This document shows, one piece after another, positions 1-8,087 of a stretch of 64,000 bases of DNA (positions are counted from its first letter, which is position 1; the number at the start of each line of letters is the position of its first letter). The stretch is from an uncultured Acidimicrobiales bacterium (lineage in GTDB: Bacteria; Actinomycetota; Acidimicrobiia; Acidimicrobiales; Aldehydirespiratoraceae), in the NCBI GenBank assembly GCA_951812975.1, contig CATOTC010000001.1, forward strand, positions 1,086,001 to 1,150,000, read 5' to 3'. The position numbers were made by a program, and so were the translations under genes. The notes under the pieces are model-generated. The model was not told where the DNA came from. It saw nothing but the letters and a program-made list of their open reading frames with translations, and made no database searches.

Positions 1-476
1 TCGTTGCGGTCGATCCAGCGGAGTTCAAGCGCGAGAAGGCGTTCGAGTTCGGGGCGACACACACGTCTTCGTCGATGGAGGAGGCGATGGAGTTGGTGGG
101 GGGCCTGACCCATGGGGTGATGGCCGACAGCGTGATTCTGTCGCCGGGTGTCGTGACCGGCGATCTGGTAGCGCCTGCCCAGTTTCTGACACGCAAGGGC
201 GGCACCATTGTGATCACCGGCCTGGCCCCGATGGTGCAGATGGACGTGCAGCTGAACCTCTTCGAGTTCGCCATGATGAACAAGCAGCTGCGAGGCACGA
301 TCTACGGCTCTGACAGTCCCCGTCGGGCGGTGCCCCATCTGCTGTCGATGTATCAGGCCGGTCAGCTCAAGCTCGATGAGCTGGTCACCCAGACCTACTC
401 GCTCGATGAGATCAACGAGGGCTACCAGGACATGCGCGACGACAAGAACATCCGCGGCGTGATCGTCTTCGACTAG
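1..476 (+). CDS. NDMA-type zinc alcohol dehydrogenase, C-terminal part (5' end outside window)
   Basis: The reading frame is open from base 3 (V-A-V-D-P-A-E-F-K) to the TAG at 474-476, so only about 157 C-terminal residues are visible. These cover the end of the Rossmann domain and the C-terminal catalytic fold. The piece aligns without gaps to the C-terminus of the complete paralogue at 5016-6128, sharing stretches such as NLFEFAMMNKQLRG and LSMYQAGQ. By family it is a nicotinoprotein alcohol dehydrogenase that uses an external electron acceptor (NDMA in assays), a group linked to mycofactocin. The zinc ligands lie outside the window. A hairpin with 7-bp arms at 490-515 follows the stop. Confidence 0.85.
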   Translation, partial: VAVDPAEFKREKAFEFGATHTSSSMEEAMELVGGLTHGVMADSVILSPGVVTGDLVAPAQFLTRKGGTIVITGLAPMVQMDVQLNLFEFAMMNKQLRGTIYGSDSPRRAVPHLLSMYQAGQLKLDELVTQTYSLDEINEGYQDMRDDKNIRGVIVFD

Positions 477-489
477 GTCGGCGTCCACG

Positions 490-515
490 GGTCTGGTCGC
501 AGCGGAGTCCAGACC
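490..515 (+). terminator. Hairpin after first alcohol dehydrogenase
   Basis: Perfect arms GGTCTGG and CCAGACC are separated by 12 nt, 14 bases after the dehydrogenase stop. There is no T tract, so it is at best an actinobacterial-type hairpin terminator. It lies just upstream of the -10-like TAGGCT of the next gene. Confidence 0.4.
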
Positions 516-528
516 GTAGGCTGGGGTA

Positions 529-1674
529 ATGAGTTCTGCCCCGTTCGACCGGATTCCGGTGGTCGATCTCGGGCCGTTGTCGGGAGCTTCAGAGGCGCGA
601 CGAGCGTTGGCGGAGGAACTGTGTCGGATCTGTCATGAGGTCGGCTTCTTCCTGGTTGTCAACCACGGCGTGAGCGACGGGTTGTGCAACGACGTGTTCG
701 AGATGATGTACCGTTTCTTCGCGCTGCCCGACGACACCAAGGCGCTGATCGACAAGACCAAGTCACGCTATTTCCGAGGATGGGAGCCGGTGGGGGCCGA
801 ATACACCAACAACCGCCCCGACATCCGCGAACAGATCGACTGGTGGAGCGAGTGGCCCGCCCATCCCAAAGACGCCGAACCCAACTATCTGCGTCTGCTG
901 GGGTCCAACCAGTGGCTGCCAGAGGAAGTCATGGCCGGGCAGAAGGAGCTCGCCCTTCAGTGGTTCGAAGAGCTGGGTGCTCTGGCGGACCGGCTGCTGA
1001 GTGCCCTGTCGTTGGGTCTGGGTCTGCCCGAGGACCACATGAAGCACTACTTCGGGGACCGTCCGATGTCGCTGTCGAAGTTCATCCACTATCCACCCAC
1101 CCCTGACGGTGGCGCCGGGGTCAACGCGCACCACGACACCGGTTTCTTGACCGTGCTCGCACCGGGCCCGACCGCTGGGTTGCAGGTCCAGAACCAGGCT
1201 GGCGAGTGGATCGATGTTCCGTTCGTGGAGGGGTCTTTCGTCATCAACCTCGGGGAGATGCTGCAGGCCATGACCGGCAACTATCTGGTGGCAACCGCGC
1301 ACCGCGTGATCACCACCTGCGAACGCTATTCAGCGGGCTACTTCCATGGTCCGTCGCTGGACGCCTCGCTGGCCCCGCTCCCTCTCGACGACCGCTTCGC
1401 GGCTGCGGTGGCGGCGAGTCCCCACCACACCAGCGCCGGTTTCATGGCCCTCAAGGAGGAGACCGAGGCCGGTGTCGGCGACATCGCCAGCAGCTACCGC
1501 CCCTCCACCTACGGCGAGCAGCTCTGGAACTATTTCTCCCGCAGCTACCCCGAGAGCATGGCCCTCCACTACGGCCTGCTCGATCGCGTGCGGGGAGAGT
1601 TGAAGGGCCTTGATCTTGTCGGCGAACTTCTGGCCGAACGTCGGCGTGAATCGGAACGGGAGGACCAGGAGTGA
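529..1674 (+). CDS. 2-oxoglutarate/Fe(II)-dependent dioxygenase, isopenicillin N synthase-like
   Basis: A 381-residue member of the IPNS-like non-haem iron oxygenases, presumably a soluble enzyme oxidising a small molecule with 2-oxoglutarate and O2. The N-terminal DIOX_N-type segment reads IPVVDLGPL, then GFFLVVNHGV (about 39-48). The iron ligands are visible as H201-x-D203 and distal H258, with the R266-x-S268 pair that binds the 2-oxoglutarate carboxylate. Length is slightly above the usual 320-350 because of a charged tail (RRRESEREDQE). Substrate is not predictable; neighbouring alcohol dehydrogenases suggest an oxidative catabolic role but do not prove it. The ATG lies 6 nt after a TAGGCT -10-like box (517-522), so the mRNA may be leaderless. 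Confidence 0.85.
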   Translation: MSSAPFDRIPVVDLGPLSGASEARRALAEELCRICHEVGFFLVVNHGVSDGLCNDVFEMMYRFFALPDDTKALIDKTKSRYFRGWEPVGAEYTNNRPDIREQIDWWSEWPAHPKDAEPNYLRLLGSNQWLPEEVMAGQKELALQWFEELGALADRLLSALSLGLGLPEDHMKHYFGDRPMSLSKFIHYPPTPDGGAGVNAHHDTGFLTVLAPGPTAGLQVQNQAGEWIDVPFVEGSFVINLGEMLQAMTGNYLVATAHRVITTCERYSAGYFHGPSLDASLAPLPLDDRFAAAVAASPHHTSAGFMALKEETEAGVGDIASSYRPSTYGEQLWNYFSRSYPESMALHYGLLDRVRGELKGLDLVGELLAERRRESEREDQE

Positions 1675-1782
1675 ACATGGTTCTGGACGGCTCGGCCATC
1701 CTGGCGTTCTCCTAGGGTGATCTTGCGGTAAAACACCTAGTAGATATCGGGTATAACTACTAATAGCTAGGAGATTAGCCAC

Positions 1783-1788
1783 TATACT
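1783..1788 (+). promoter_or_regulatory. Candidate -10 box TATACT upstream of the DUF4143 ATPase
   Basis: TATACT lies in an unusually AT-rich stretch (about 1728-1796) and ends 8 nt before the ATG at 1797. No convincing -35 is seen. The spacing implies a leaderless or nearly leaderless transcript. Confidence 0.4.
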
Positions 1789-1796
1789 GGGCATCT

Positions 1797-3080
1797 ATGG
1801 CTGAAATCGGCTTCGTTCCGCGTCGGATTGAACCGTCGGTGCGGCACGCACTCGACACGTTCCGAGTCGTGGTTCTGCAGGGCCCGCGGCAGTCGGGCAA
1901 AACCACCTTGGCTCATCAGGTAGTCAACGGCGGAACGTTCCTCAGCCTCGACGACCCGACGCTGTTGTCGTTGGCGCTCGAAGATCCAACCGGGTTCATC
2001 GCAGGGCGCGCCCGACCCGTGGTCATAGACGAGGTCCAACGCGGAGGTGACGATCTGGTGCGGGCCATCAAACTAGCGGTCGACTCCGATCCGACTCCTG
2101 GCGGGTTTCTGCTCACCGGCTCAACCAGTTTCCTAACAGTTCCGGTGCTGTCCGAATCCCTTGCCGGCCGGGCGGTGTTCTTCGATCTCGCTCCTTTCTC
2201 CGAAGTCGAGATCGAAGGAGCGGACGATGGGTTGCTGGCGCGCCTGTTGGCGGCGACCGACCGACCGACCAATTCTGAACCCGACAATTCGGACCTGTTG
2301 AAGGCCCGGCCGGCCACGGCCACTCGCGCGGAATACTCCGGACGCGTGTGCCGCGGTGGATACCCGGAAGCAATCAGGTTGGACGATGCCGATCGTCAAC
2401 TCTGGTTCAACGCCTACATCCACACTGCGGTGACCCGCGACATTGTCGAACTCACCGGTGCCCGGCGATCAACCGAAATCCCTCGTTTGCTGCGCGCCGT
2501 CGCGGCGCGAACCGCCGGCGAGTTGGTGATGCAAGACCTTCATCGCGACTTGGAGTTCGGTAGCATCGACACCACATCCGACTACCTCTCATTCCTGGAG
2601 ATGACCTACCTCGTGGCTCGCCTGCCCGGATGGGCGACCGGTGCCGCGAGCCGTGCCAAACGCCGCTCGAAGCTACATGTCGCTGATACTGGCTTGGCCG
2701 CTGCGATCCTGGGACTGACCGCCGAGGCGATCAACAATCCGGCGACCGCGAGCCGCGGCCCCTTGCACGAGACCTTCGCGGTGAACGAACTTCGCCGCCA
2801 GGCATCGGCGGTTGCTCCCGAGTTGCATTTCTGCCATTACCGCGACTCCCGTGGCCGCGAGATCGACCTTCTAATCGAACGACCCGATGGACGCCTCATC
2901 GCAGTCGAAGTCAAAGCTGGCGCCACGGTGCGCCCAGCTGATGCCAAGCATCTCAGATGGCTCCAGGATCTGGTCGGCGACCGCTTCGAATTGGGATTGA
3001 TCCTCTACACAGGTCAACAACCCTTGGCCATCTCTGACAGAATCTTGGTCCTGCCTCTGTCCTCGCTCTGGAGCGATTAG
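1797..3080 (+). CDS. AAA ATPase with DUF4143 (PD-(D/E)XK-like) C-terminal domain
   Basis: A 427-residue protein of the widespread AAA_14/DUF4143 ATP-binding family, whose biological role is not established. Walker A is GPRQSGKTT (29-37), Walker B is PVVIDEVQR with D78-E79, and a sensor-like LLTGST follows (106-111). The C-terminal domain has the layout of a PD-(D/E)XK nuclease fold: REID (D357), then VEVK (E371, K373). Members often sit singly in accessory regions near toxin-antitoxin or defence genes, as here. The upstream spacer is AT-rich compared with the gene, which fits horizontal acquisition. Confidence 0.85.
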   Translation: MAEIGFVPRRIEPSVRHALDTFRVVVLQGPRQSGKTTLAHQVVNGGTFLSLDDPTLLSLALEDPTGFIAGRARPVVIDEVQRGGDDLVRAIKLAVDSDPTPGGFLLTGSTSFLTVPVLSESLAGRAVFFDLAPFSEVEIEGADDGLLARLLAATDRPTNSEPDNSDLLKARPATATRAEYSGRVCRGGYPEAIRLDDADRQLWFNAYIHTAVTRDIVELTGARRSTEIPRLLRAVAARTAGELVMQDLHRDLEFGSIDTTSDYLSFLEMTYLVARLPGWATGAASRAKRRSKLHVADTGLAAAILGLTAEAINNPATASRGPLHETFAVNELRRQASAVAPELHFCHYRDSRGREIDLLIERPDGRLIAVEVKAGATVRPADAKHLRWLQDLVGDRFELGLILYTGQQPLAISDRILVLPLSSLWSD

Positions 3081-3159
3081 CTCCTCGATGAAGTGCCTTT
3101 GCGATCTAGACGTAAACCTCTGACCTGGGCTTCGCCAGGCACTCTCGCGGTCACGTACT

Positions 3160-3177
3160 GCGGTCCACCCGGACCGC
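3160..3177 (+). terminator. Strong hairpin downstream of DUF4143 gene
   Basis: Perfect arms GCGGTCC and GGACCGC with a 4-nt loop, 80 nt after the ATPase stop; no T tract. The remaining 3081-3298 contains a weak hairpin at about 3124-3139 and no gene. Confidence 0.4.
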
Positions 3178-3298
3178 CGCCTCGTCGCTGAACTCGTCCG
3201 GGCCCGCAACGGAAACGCTTGCGCTGTTTGCATTGTTTCTATGATATGTGATAAGTTTACAGGGATCGCTGTCACACCCTGTGTCTAAGGTTGTGTGC

Positions 3299-3520
3299 AT
3301 GGAATCAGTCCCCGCCCCTAGTCTCTTGGACCGTTCCATGGGTGCCGGGCGCTGCGGTGCTGTCGGGTCGGTCTGTGTGGGGCGCGTTGATGAGGTGCGG
3401 TTGTCTGATAAGGCGTTGCGGTCACATCTGAAGGTGTTGGGCTGTGCGGAGTCTCGGTTGACTGCGATGAAGTCCCGGGCGCTCGGTGCCGGGGAAACCG
3501 CGGTCGGTGGATTACCTGGG
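3299..3520 (+). pseudogene. N-terminal remnant of a DUF222/HNH endonuclease (13E12-type) gene
   Basis: From ATG 3299 the frame reads MESVPAPSLLDRS, then VDEVRLSDKALRSHLKVLG and AESRLTAMKSRALGAGE. This resembles the helical start of actinobacterial DUF222 proteins, which carry a C-terminal HNH nuclease and are abundant, repeat-like genes. The similarity stops near 3500, where the frame runs into the 3' end of the opposing Doc-type toxin; the remaining 300 or so residues including HNH are missing. It is therefore read as a 5' fragment truncated by rearrangement around the toxin-antitoxin locus. Family assignment is from recalled sequence character only. Confidence 0.5.
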
Positions 3521-3524
3521 TCTT

Positions 3525-3923
3525 CTAGGAGCCCGGGGCTTGCCTGTGCATGGACTGGAGTGCGTCTGCAACGTCTTCAACACTCGGGGTGCTCGCCGCC
3601 ACGGCTATGACCAGGTCGTACACATCGTCGTCTGCGGCTGTGCTGACCGTGGATTCGTTGAGTTCCAAGAACACCGCGGTCGCGAGCCAGCCAAGTCGCT
3701 TGTTGCCGTCGATGAGCGGATGGTTGTTGACAATTGAATGCAGCAGCGCACCTGCCTTGCTCCAGATGTCTCCATATGCGTCCTCGCCGAACGCGGCTGC
3801 CCGCGGGCGGGCGGCCGCCGCCCCGAGCAGACCTAGATCGCGAACGGGCGGAGGATCACCGAGCAACCGGCGGGCGAGATCCAACAGGTCCTCGACATCA
3901 AGGTATTCGACACTGGAACTCAC
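3525..3923 (-). CDS. Doc-type toxin (Fic/DOC family)
   Basis: A 132-residue protein with the signature HPLIDGNKR (about residues 68-76), the Fic/Doc core motif HxFx(D/A)GN(K/R) in its death-on-curing form. Doc of phage P1 phosphorylates and inactivates EF-Tu; the same activity is only inferred here. The size matches Doc (about 126) rather than full Fic proteins. It overlaps the upstream antitoxin by 4 nt, the normal order for a translationally coupled antitoxin-toxin pair. Its 3' end abuts the truncated DUF222 gene on the other strand. Confidence 0.85.
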   Translation of the reverse strand: MSSSVEYLDVEDLLDLARRLLGDPPPVRDLGLLGAAAARPRAAAFGEDAYGDIWSKAGALLHSIVNNHPLIDGNKRLGWLATAVFLELNESTVSTAADDDVYDLVIAVAASTPSVEDVADALQSMHRQAPGS

Positions 3924-4123
3924 TCGCCGAGGCGTCGCAACGCGTCGTCATGACGCTGGGTGATCAGTTCAGCGGCAACCGCAACACGATCGCGATGATC
4001 ACCCCTGGCGATGTACTCGCGTACCGCCCGGCGCGCTGCTTCCTGCATCGACGCACCCTCGAGCGCAGCTCGCTCGCGCAGGGCGGCCTGCTCCTCCTCC
4101 CTCAGTCTGAGCGTCATAGCCAT
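3920..4123 (-). CDS. Ribbon-helix-helix antitoxin paired with Doc-type toxin
   Basis: A 67-residue protein. It begins MAMTLRLREEEQAALRERAALEG, a strand plus helix typical of MetJ/Arc/CopG DNA-binding folds, and its charged C-terminal half (about 40-67) probably wraps the toxin. It immediately precedes and overlaps the Doc-type gene, so it should neutralise the toxin and autorepress the operon. Consistent with that, an array of GATACC half-sites lies directly upstream (4132-4164). A second in-frame ATG at codon 3 is possible; no Shine-Dalgarno is evident for either. Confidence 0.8.
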   Translation of the reverse strand: MAMTLRLREEEQAALRERAALEGASMQEAARRAVREYIARGDHRDRVAVAAELITQRHDDALRRLGE

Positions 4124-4131
4124 TCAATGGA

Positions 4132-4164
4132 TGGTATCAGCTAGATACCACACCGCCTGATACC
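4132..4164 (-). promoter_or_regulatory. Operator-like inverted repeat upstream of the antitoxin-Doc operon
   Basis: A perfect inverted repeat, TGGTATC, 5 nt, GATACCA (4132-4150), is followed by a third half-site TGATACC at 4158-4164. A second small palindrome CCATT-C-AATGG (4120-4130) overlaps the start codon. The location immediately upstream of a ribbon-helix-helix antitoxin is the expected place for an autoregulatory operator. Confidence 0.65.
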
Positions 4165-4261
4165 CCGCGCGGCCACAGCCATCCACGTCGCACCGGCTGA
4201 GGCGGGCGATAGGTTCACTCGATGAAAACTGATCACGCCTTCATGAAGTAGGGGCGGGGCT

Positions 4262-4945
4262 GTGGAATCTCACTTCGGTCCCGAGTTGTTCCAGTTCCTG
4301 CTCGAGTTGCGGGCCAACAACGACCGCGGCTGGTTCGCCGACAACAAGGAGCGCTACGAGCGCCACGTCAAGGAACCGCTGCTCAGTTTCGTCGCAGACT
4401 TCGAACCGTACCTGCACTCGATCAGCGAACACTTCGTCGCTGACACACGGGCCAACGGCGGCTCCATGTTCCGCATCTACCGCGACATCCGGTTCTCCAA
4501 GGACAAGACTCCCTACAAGACCCAAGCGGCGGTCCACTTCCGACACGAGGCCGGCAAGTCGGCACACGCGCCAGGTTTCTACCTCCACCTGGAACCAGAC
4601 GAAGTCTTCGCCGGGATCGGCATCTGGCGACCCGACTCAGCAGCGGTGACCCGCATCCGCGAGCGGATCGTCGACGAAACGCCCGCCTGGCTCGATGCGC
4701 TGGCAGCCCCCGGATTCGCTGAGGAGTTCGCGTTGGGTGGGGACTCACTGAAACGGCCGCCCAGAGGGTTCGATCCCGACCACCCAAACATCGAGGACCT
4801 CAAACGCAAGGATCACATCGCCTCTGTCCCGTTCACCGAACAGGAGGTCACGGCCCCAGGATTCATCGACGAGTTCGCCGACGCCTGCCGCACAGCCTCG
4901 CCGTACGCCGAATTCCTGACCACCGCAGTCGGCCTCCCCTATTAG
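4262..4945 (+). CDS. DUF2461 domain-containing protein
   Basis: A 227-residue protein matching the DUF2461/TIGR02453 family of unknown function. Diagnostic stretches are ELFQFLLELRANNDRGWFAD near the N-terminus, RIYRDIRFSKDKTPYKT (about 71-87) and the GFYLHLEPDE / IGIWRPD segment around 107-125. No signal peptide or membrane segment is seen, so it is probably cytoplasmic. The GTG start is chosen because the family begins close to this point. An upstream ATG at 4223 opens a separate nine-codon frame (MKTDHAFMK, stop at 4250-4252) placed 6 nt after a TAGGTT -10-like box. Confidence 0.85.
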   Translation: MESHFGPELFQFLLELRANNDRGWFADNKERYERHVKEPLLSFVADFEPYLHSISEHFVADTRANGGSMFRIYRDIRFSKDKTPYKTQAAVHFRHEAGKSAHAPGFYLHLEPDEVFAGIGIWRPDSAAVTRIRERIVDETPAWLDALAAPGFAEEFALGGDSLKRPPRGFDPDHPNIEDLKRKDHIASVPFTEQEVTAPGFIDEFADACRTASPYAEFLTTAVGLPY

Positions 4946-5015
4946 AGCTAGTGGGGTTGTTGCTGCGCTGGGCTGCTACGTTCAGCGACGTTGAAACCAT
5001 CTCAAAGGAACCGCA

Positions 5016-6128
5016 ATGAAGACAAGGGCCGCAATCCTCCGTGAACCCAACACGCCTTGGAGCGTCGAGGAGATCGAGCTCGACGATCCGGTCGGGGGCG
5101 AAATCCTGGTCAAGACCCTCGCTGCGGGGATGTGCCATTCCGACGAACATGCACACGACGGCACGATGCCGGCCCCCTTCCCCCTCGTCGGCGGCCACGA
5201 GGGAGCAGGCGTGGTGCAGGCCACAGGGCCGGGTGTTACCGAGTTCGAAGTCGGCGACCACATCTCGTGCTCGTTCATCCCCTCCTGCGGAAAATGCAGG
5301 TGGTGTGCCTCGGGTCAGCAGAACCTGTGCGACCTCGGCGCACACCTGATGGAACCCGAGATGATGGCGGGCGGTTTCCGTCACCACAGCGCCGCAGGCG
5401 AAGACCTCTCAGCGTTCCTGAAGCTGGGCACGTTCGCTGAGCACATGGTGGTGAGCGTCGACTCGGCGATAAAGATCGCCTCCGACATCCCCGCGGGACC
5501 GGCCGCACTGGTCAGCTGCGGGGTCACCACGGGCTACGGATCGGCGGTGAACCGGGCCGAAGTGACGCCGGGCGACACAGTGGTCATCGTGGGCTGCGGC
5601 GGCTTGGGACACGCCGCGGTGCAGGGGGCTGCGGTAGCCGGCGCCAAGAACGTCGTGGCGGTCGATCCCTCAGAGTTCAAACAGGAGAGCGCCATGGAGT
5701 TCGGGGCCACCCATCGCGCCCGATCAATGGAGGAGGCGACCGAACTCGTTGGGCAGTTGACCCTGGGGGTCATGGCCGACAGCGTCATATTGACTCCCAG
5801 TGTTCTCACCGGCGACATGATCGCGCCGGCTCAGTTCCTCACCCGCAAGGGCGGGACCGTGGTCGCCACTGCGATCGCCCCGGCGATGCAGATGGACGTG
5901 CAGCTCAACCTGTTCGAGTTCGCCATGATGAACAAGCAGCTCCGTGGATGCCTGTTCGGCTCTACCGCGCCGCGCAAGGAGATCCCCCACATCCTGTCGA
6001 TGTATCAGGCCGGTCAGATCAAGCTCGACGAGATGATCACCAACACCTACACGCTCGATCAGGTCAACGAGGGCTACCAGGACATGCTCGACAACAAGAA
6101 CGTGCGCGGCGTCATCACCTTCCACTGA
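5016..6128 (+). CDS. NDMA-dependent alcohol dehydrogenase (zinc MDR family, Rxyl_3153 type)
   Basis: A complete 370-residue medium-chain dehydrogenase. Visible features are catalytic-zinc Cys40 in GMCHSDEH, H61 of GGHEGAG, the structural-zinc loop C91-C94-C97-C105, a CGVTTGYG segment supplying the third zinc ligand, and a nucleotide-binding VGCGGLGHA. The sequence fits the NDMA-dependent nicotinoprotein group, which holds NAD(P) tightly and passes electrons to an external acceptor thought to be mycofactocin. The mftF homologue at 8748 supports that link. It starts after AAGGAACCGCA and is a paralogue of the truncated gene at 1-476. Confidence 0.9.
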   Translation: MKTRAAILREPNTPWSVEEIELDDPVGGEILVKTLAAGMCHSDEHAHDGTMPAPFPLVGGHEGAGVVQATGPGVTEFEVGDHISCSFIPSCGKCRWCASGQQNLCDLGAHLMEPEMMAGGFRHHSAAGEDLSAFLKLGTFAEHMVVSVDSAIKIASDIPAGPAALVSCGVTTGYGSAVNRAEVTPGDTVVIVGCGGLGHAAVQGAAVAGAKNVVAVDPSEFKQESAMEFGATHRARSMEEATELVGQLTLGVMADSVILTPSVLTGDMIAPAQFLTRKGGTVVATAIAPAMQMDVQLNLFEFAMMNKQLRGCLFGSTAPRKEIPHILSMYQAGQIKLDEMITNTYTLDQVNEGYQDMLDNKNVRGVITFH

Positions 6129-6170
6129 ACGACGGACTCAGAGGGCTCAACAGAGGGGACATCGGACGCG

Positions 6171-7091
6171 ATGGAATCGAACAGCATGCTCGACGGATTG
6201 CGCTCGGCGATCGTCGGTCGCCGCCGAGAACTCGAGTTGCTTACCGCAGCACTGCAAGCACGCCGTCATGTGTTGTTCGAGGGTCCGCCGGGCACGGGGA
6301 AATCTACGATTCTGCGCGCTGTCGCTGCCAGTTCCGGTACCGGCTTGGTGTTCGTCGAGGGCAATGCCGAGCTGACCCCTGCACGCCTGGCGGGACAGTT
6401 CGACCCTTCACGGGTGATGGCGGAGGGTTATTCACCCGAGGTCTTCGTGGACGGTCCGTTGGTGGAGGCTCTCCGGACCGGTTCGCTGCTCTATGTGGAG
6501 GAGCTGAACCGTGTGCCGGAGGAGACCATCAACCTCCTGATCACGGTCATGTCTGAGGGGGAGCTCACCCTGCCGCGTGTCGGCCGGGTTCAAGCCGGCG
6601 AAGGGTTCCGGCTGGTCGCCGCAATGAACCCGTTCGACAACATCGGGACGGCCCGGGTGTCGAGCGCGATCTACGACCGCATGTCCCGAATCTCGCTGGA
6701 CTACCAGTCCTTCGAGGAGGAGCGCGAGATCGTCCGCCTACGGGTCGAGCCATTCGAGCCGACCGAAGCGGGAGAAACCCTGCTGCACCGAGCGGTTGCC
6801 GTCGCTCGAGCCACCCGCAGACATCCCGATCTGCGCATCGGTTCCTCGGTCCGCGGGGCGATTGACCTCGTTGAGGTGGCAACCCGTCTCGCGCGGATCC
6901 GATCAGCTGAATTCGATGATCCTGCGATCGGCCTCGACGCCGCTCTGGTCGCTGTCTCCGGACGGATTCGCCTTCATGAGGGAACCGACCGCACTCCCGA
7001 AGACGTCGTGACCGAACTGTGGGAGCTGGTCATCGGCGCCGAACAGTCGACCAGCGCAACCGACGACCCGGGAAAAGCCCCAGCCCCATAG
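6171..7091 (+). CDS. MoxR-type AAA+ ATPase
   Basis: A 306-residue AAA+ protein of the MoxR/magnesium-chelatase I-like clade. Walker A is GPPGTGKST (38-46), Walker B is LLYVEELNR (106-114), sensor 1 lies in VAAMNPFDNIG, and arginine-finger/sensor 2 regions follow in the C-terminal helical lid. MoxR ATPases act with a VWA-domain partner as metal-insertion or chaperone-like assemblies, and such a partner follows directly. The pair also resembles BchI/BchD subunits, but no chelatase large subunit is nearby, so the client is unknown. Confidence 0.88.
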   Translation: MESNSMLDGLRSAIVGRRRELELLTAALQARRHVLFEGPPGTGKSTILRAVAASSGTGLVFVEGNAELTPARLAGQFDPSRVMAEGYSPEVFVDGPLVEALRTGSLLYVEELNRVPEETINLLITVMSEGELTLPRVGRVQAGEGFRLVAAMNPFDNIGTARVSSAIYDRMSRISLDYQSFEEEREIVRLRVEPFEPTEAGETLLHRAVAVARATRRHPDLRIGSSVRGAIDLVEVATRLARIRSAEFDDPAIGLDAALVAVSGRIRLHEGTDRTPEDVVTELWELVIGAEQSTSATDDPGKAPAP

Positions 7092-8036
7092 GGGGCGACC
7101 ATGGCAAGGCCCTCACCCTCGAGGGAAGCGATGCTGACGATGCCCTGGCTGAGGAGAACCGGCGAACCATCCCGCGTGGCCAACTGAGCCGCCACCACGG
7201 TTTTGATGACATCAGCGGGGAGGTCGGTGAGATCGACACCGACGCGCTCGCGGAACTTATCGACGACGACATCGACGGGGCCTTGACGCTGTTGACGGAG
7301 ATGTCATCCGCCACTGATGGTCGCCTGGCGGCTCTTGCTGCACGCATCGCCGGACGCCTGGTGCTCGATGTTGCCCGCGGAGGCCCGGTGGGGTCTCGCG
7401 GCGTCGGGCGACTGGTCTCCTCGGCCGCTGACCGCTTCGAGGGCGACCTCGACATCGACCGCTCGATCGACGCTCTTGTCAACGCAGAAGCCGGTGGTGT
7501 AGGCGCCGACATGGCTGACCTGCGGGTCAGGCACTGGACCAGACCGATGACCGCCCTCGCTCTGGTCGTGGACCGCAGCGGTTCGATGAGCGGACAACGT
7601 CTGGCGACCGCGGCCGTGGCCGCGGCAGCATGTTCTTTCCGGGTGCCCGACGACTGGTCAGCGCTGGTCTTCGCCGACCGAATCCTGGTGCTGAAATCCC
7701 AGCAGGACGCCAAGGCTGCTCCGCTGGTCGTGAATTCCCTGCTGCGCCTTCGAGGTCAGGGCACAACCGATCTGGCCGGCGCTCTGCAGGCTGCGGCCGA
7801 ACAACTCGACCGTTCACGGGCCAAACGCCGGATCGTGATCCTGCTGTCGGACTGTCGAGCGACGACCGGCGCTGATCCGGTCGGTGTTGCGCGGCGACTT
7901 GATGAACTGGCCGTGCTCGCCCCCGCCGACGACGCCGGACGACGCCAAGGAGTTCGCCGCCAAGGCCGGTGCCCGCTGTGCCGTCATCGACGGACCCGCC
8001 GCCATCCCCGCAGCTGTCACTCAGGTCTTGGGCTGA
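7019..8036 (+). pseudogene. VWA-domain partner of the MoxR ATPase, frameshifted near its 3' end
   Basis: The frame has a MIDAS motif DRSGSMS with downstream GTTDLAGAL and LLSDCRATTG, all typical of a metal-dependent VWA domain paired with MoxR/chelatase ATPases. Near 7928-7947 a 10-bp tandem duplication shifts the frame. Reading on without it gives DDAKEFAAKAGARCAVIDG and a stop at 8034-8036, a normal family ending. With it the frame runs as arginine-rich nonsense to 8254, across the vapB gene. The start is also unclear: the only in-frame starts are GTG 7019 inside moxR, TTG 7283 and ATG 7301, while a well-placed ATG at 7101 is in another frame. Either a broken gene or a sequencing/assembly error. 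Confidence 0.8.
7928..7947 (+). repeat. 10-bp tandem duplication causing the VWA frameshift
   Basis: GACGACGCCG (7928-7937) is followed directly by GACGACGCCA (7938-7947), 9 of 10 bases identical. Removing one unit restores a continuous VWA reading frame. Confidence 0.75.
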
Positions 8037-8053
8037 CTCCGATACCCGCATCA

Positions 8054-8081
8054 TTGCGATGCGTAGCATTAGTGCTACACT
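8054..8081 (+). promoter_or_regulatory. vapBC promoter with embedded operator palindrome
   Basis: A -35-like TTGCGA (8054-8059) and a -10-like TACACT (8076-8081) are 16 nt apart. A perfect inverted repeat GTAGCA-TTAG-TGCTAC (8063-8078) fills the spacer and overlaps the -10. The -10 ends 6 nt before the vapB ATG at 8088, predicting a leaderless transcript. The layout suits autorepression by the antitoxin-toxin complex. Confidence 0.65.
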
Positions 8082-8087
8082 TGTCGC

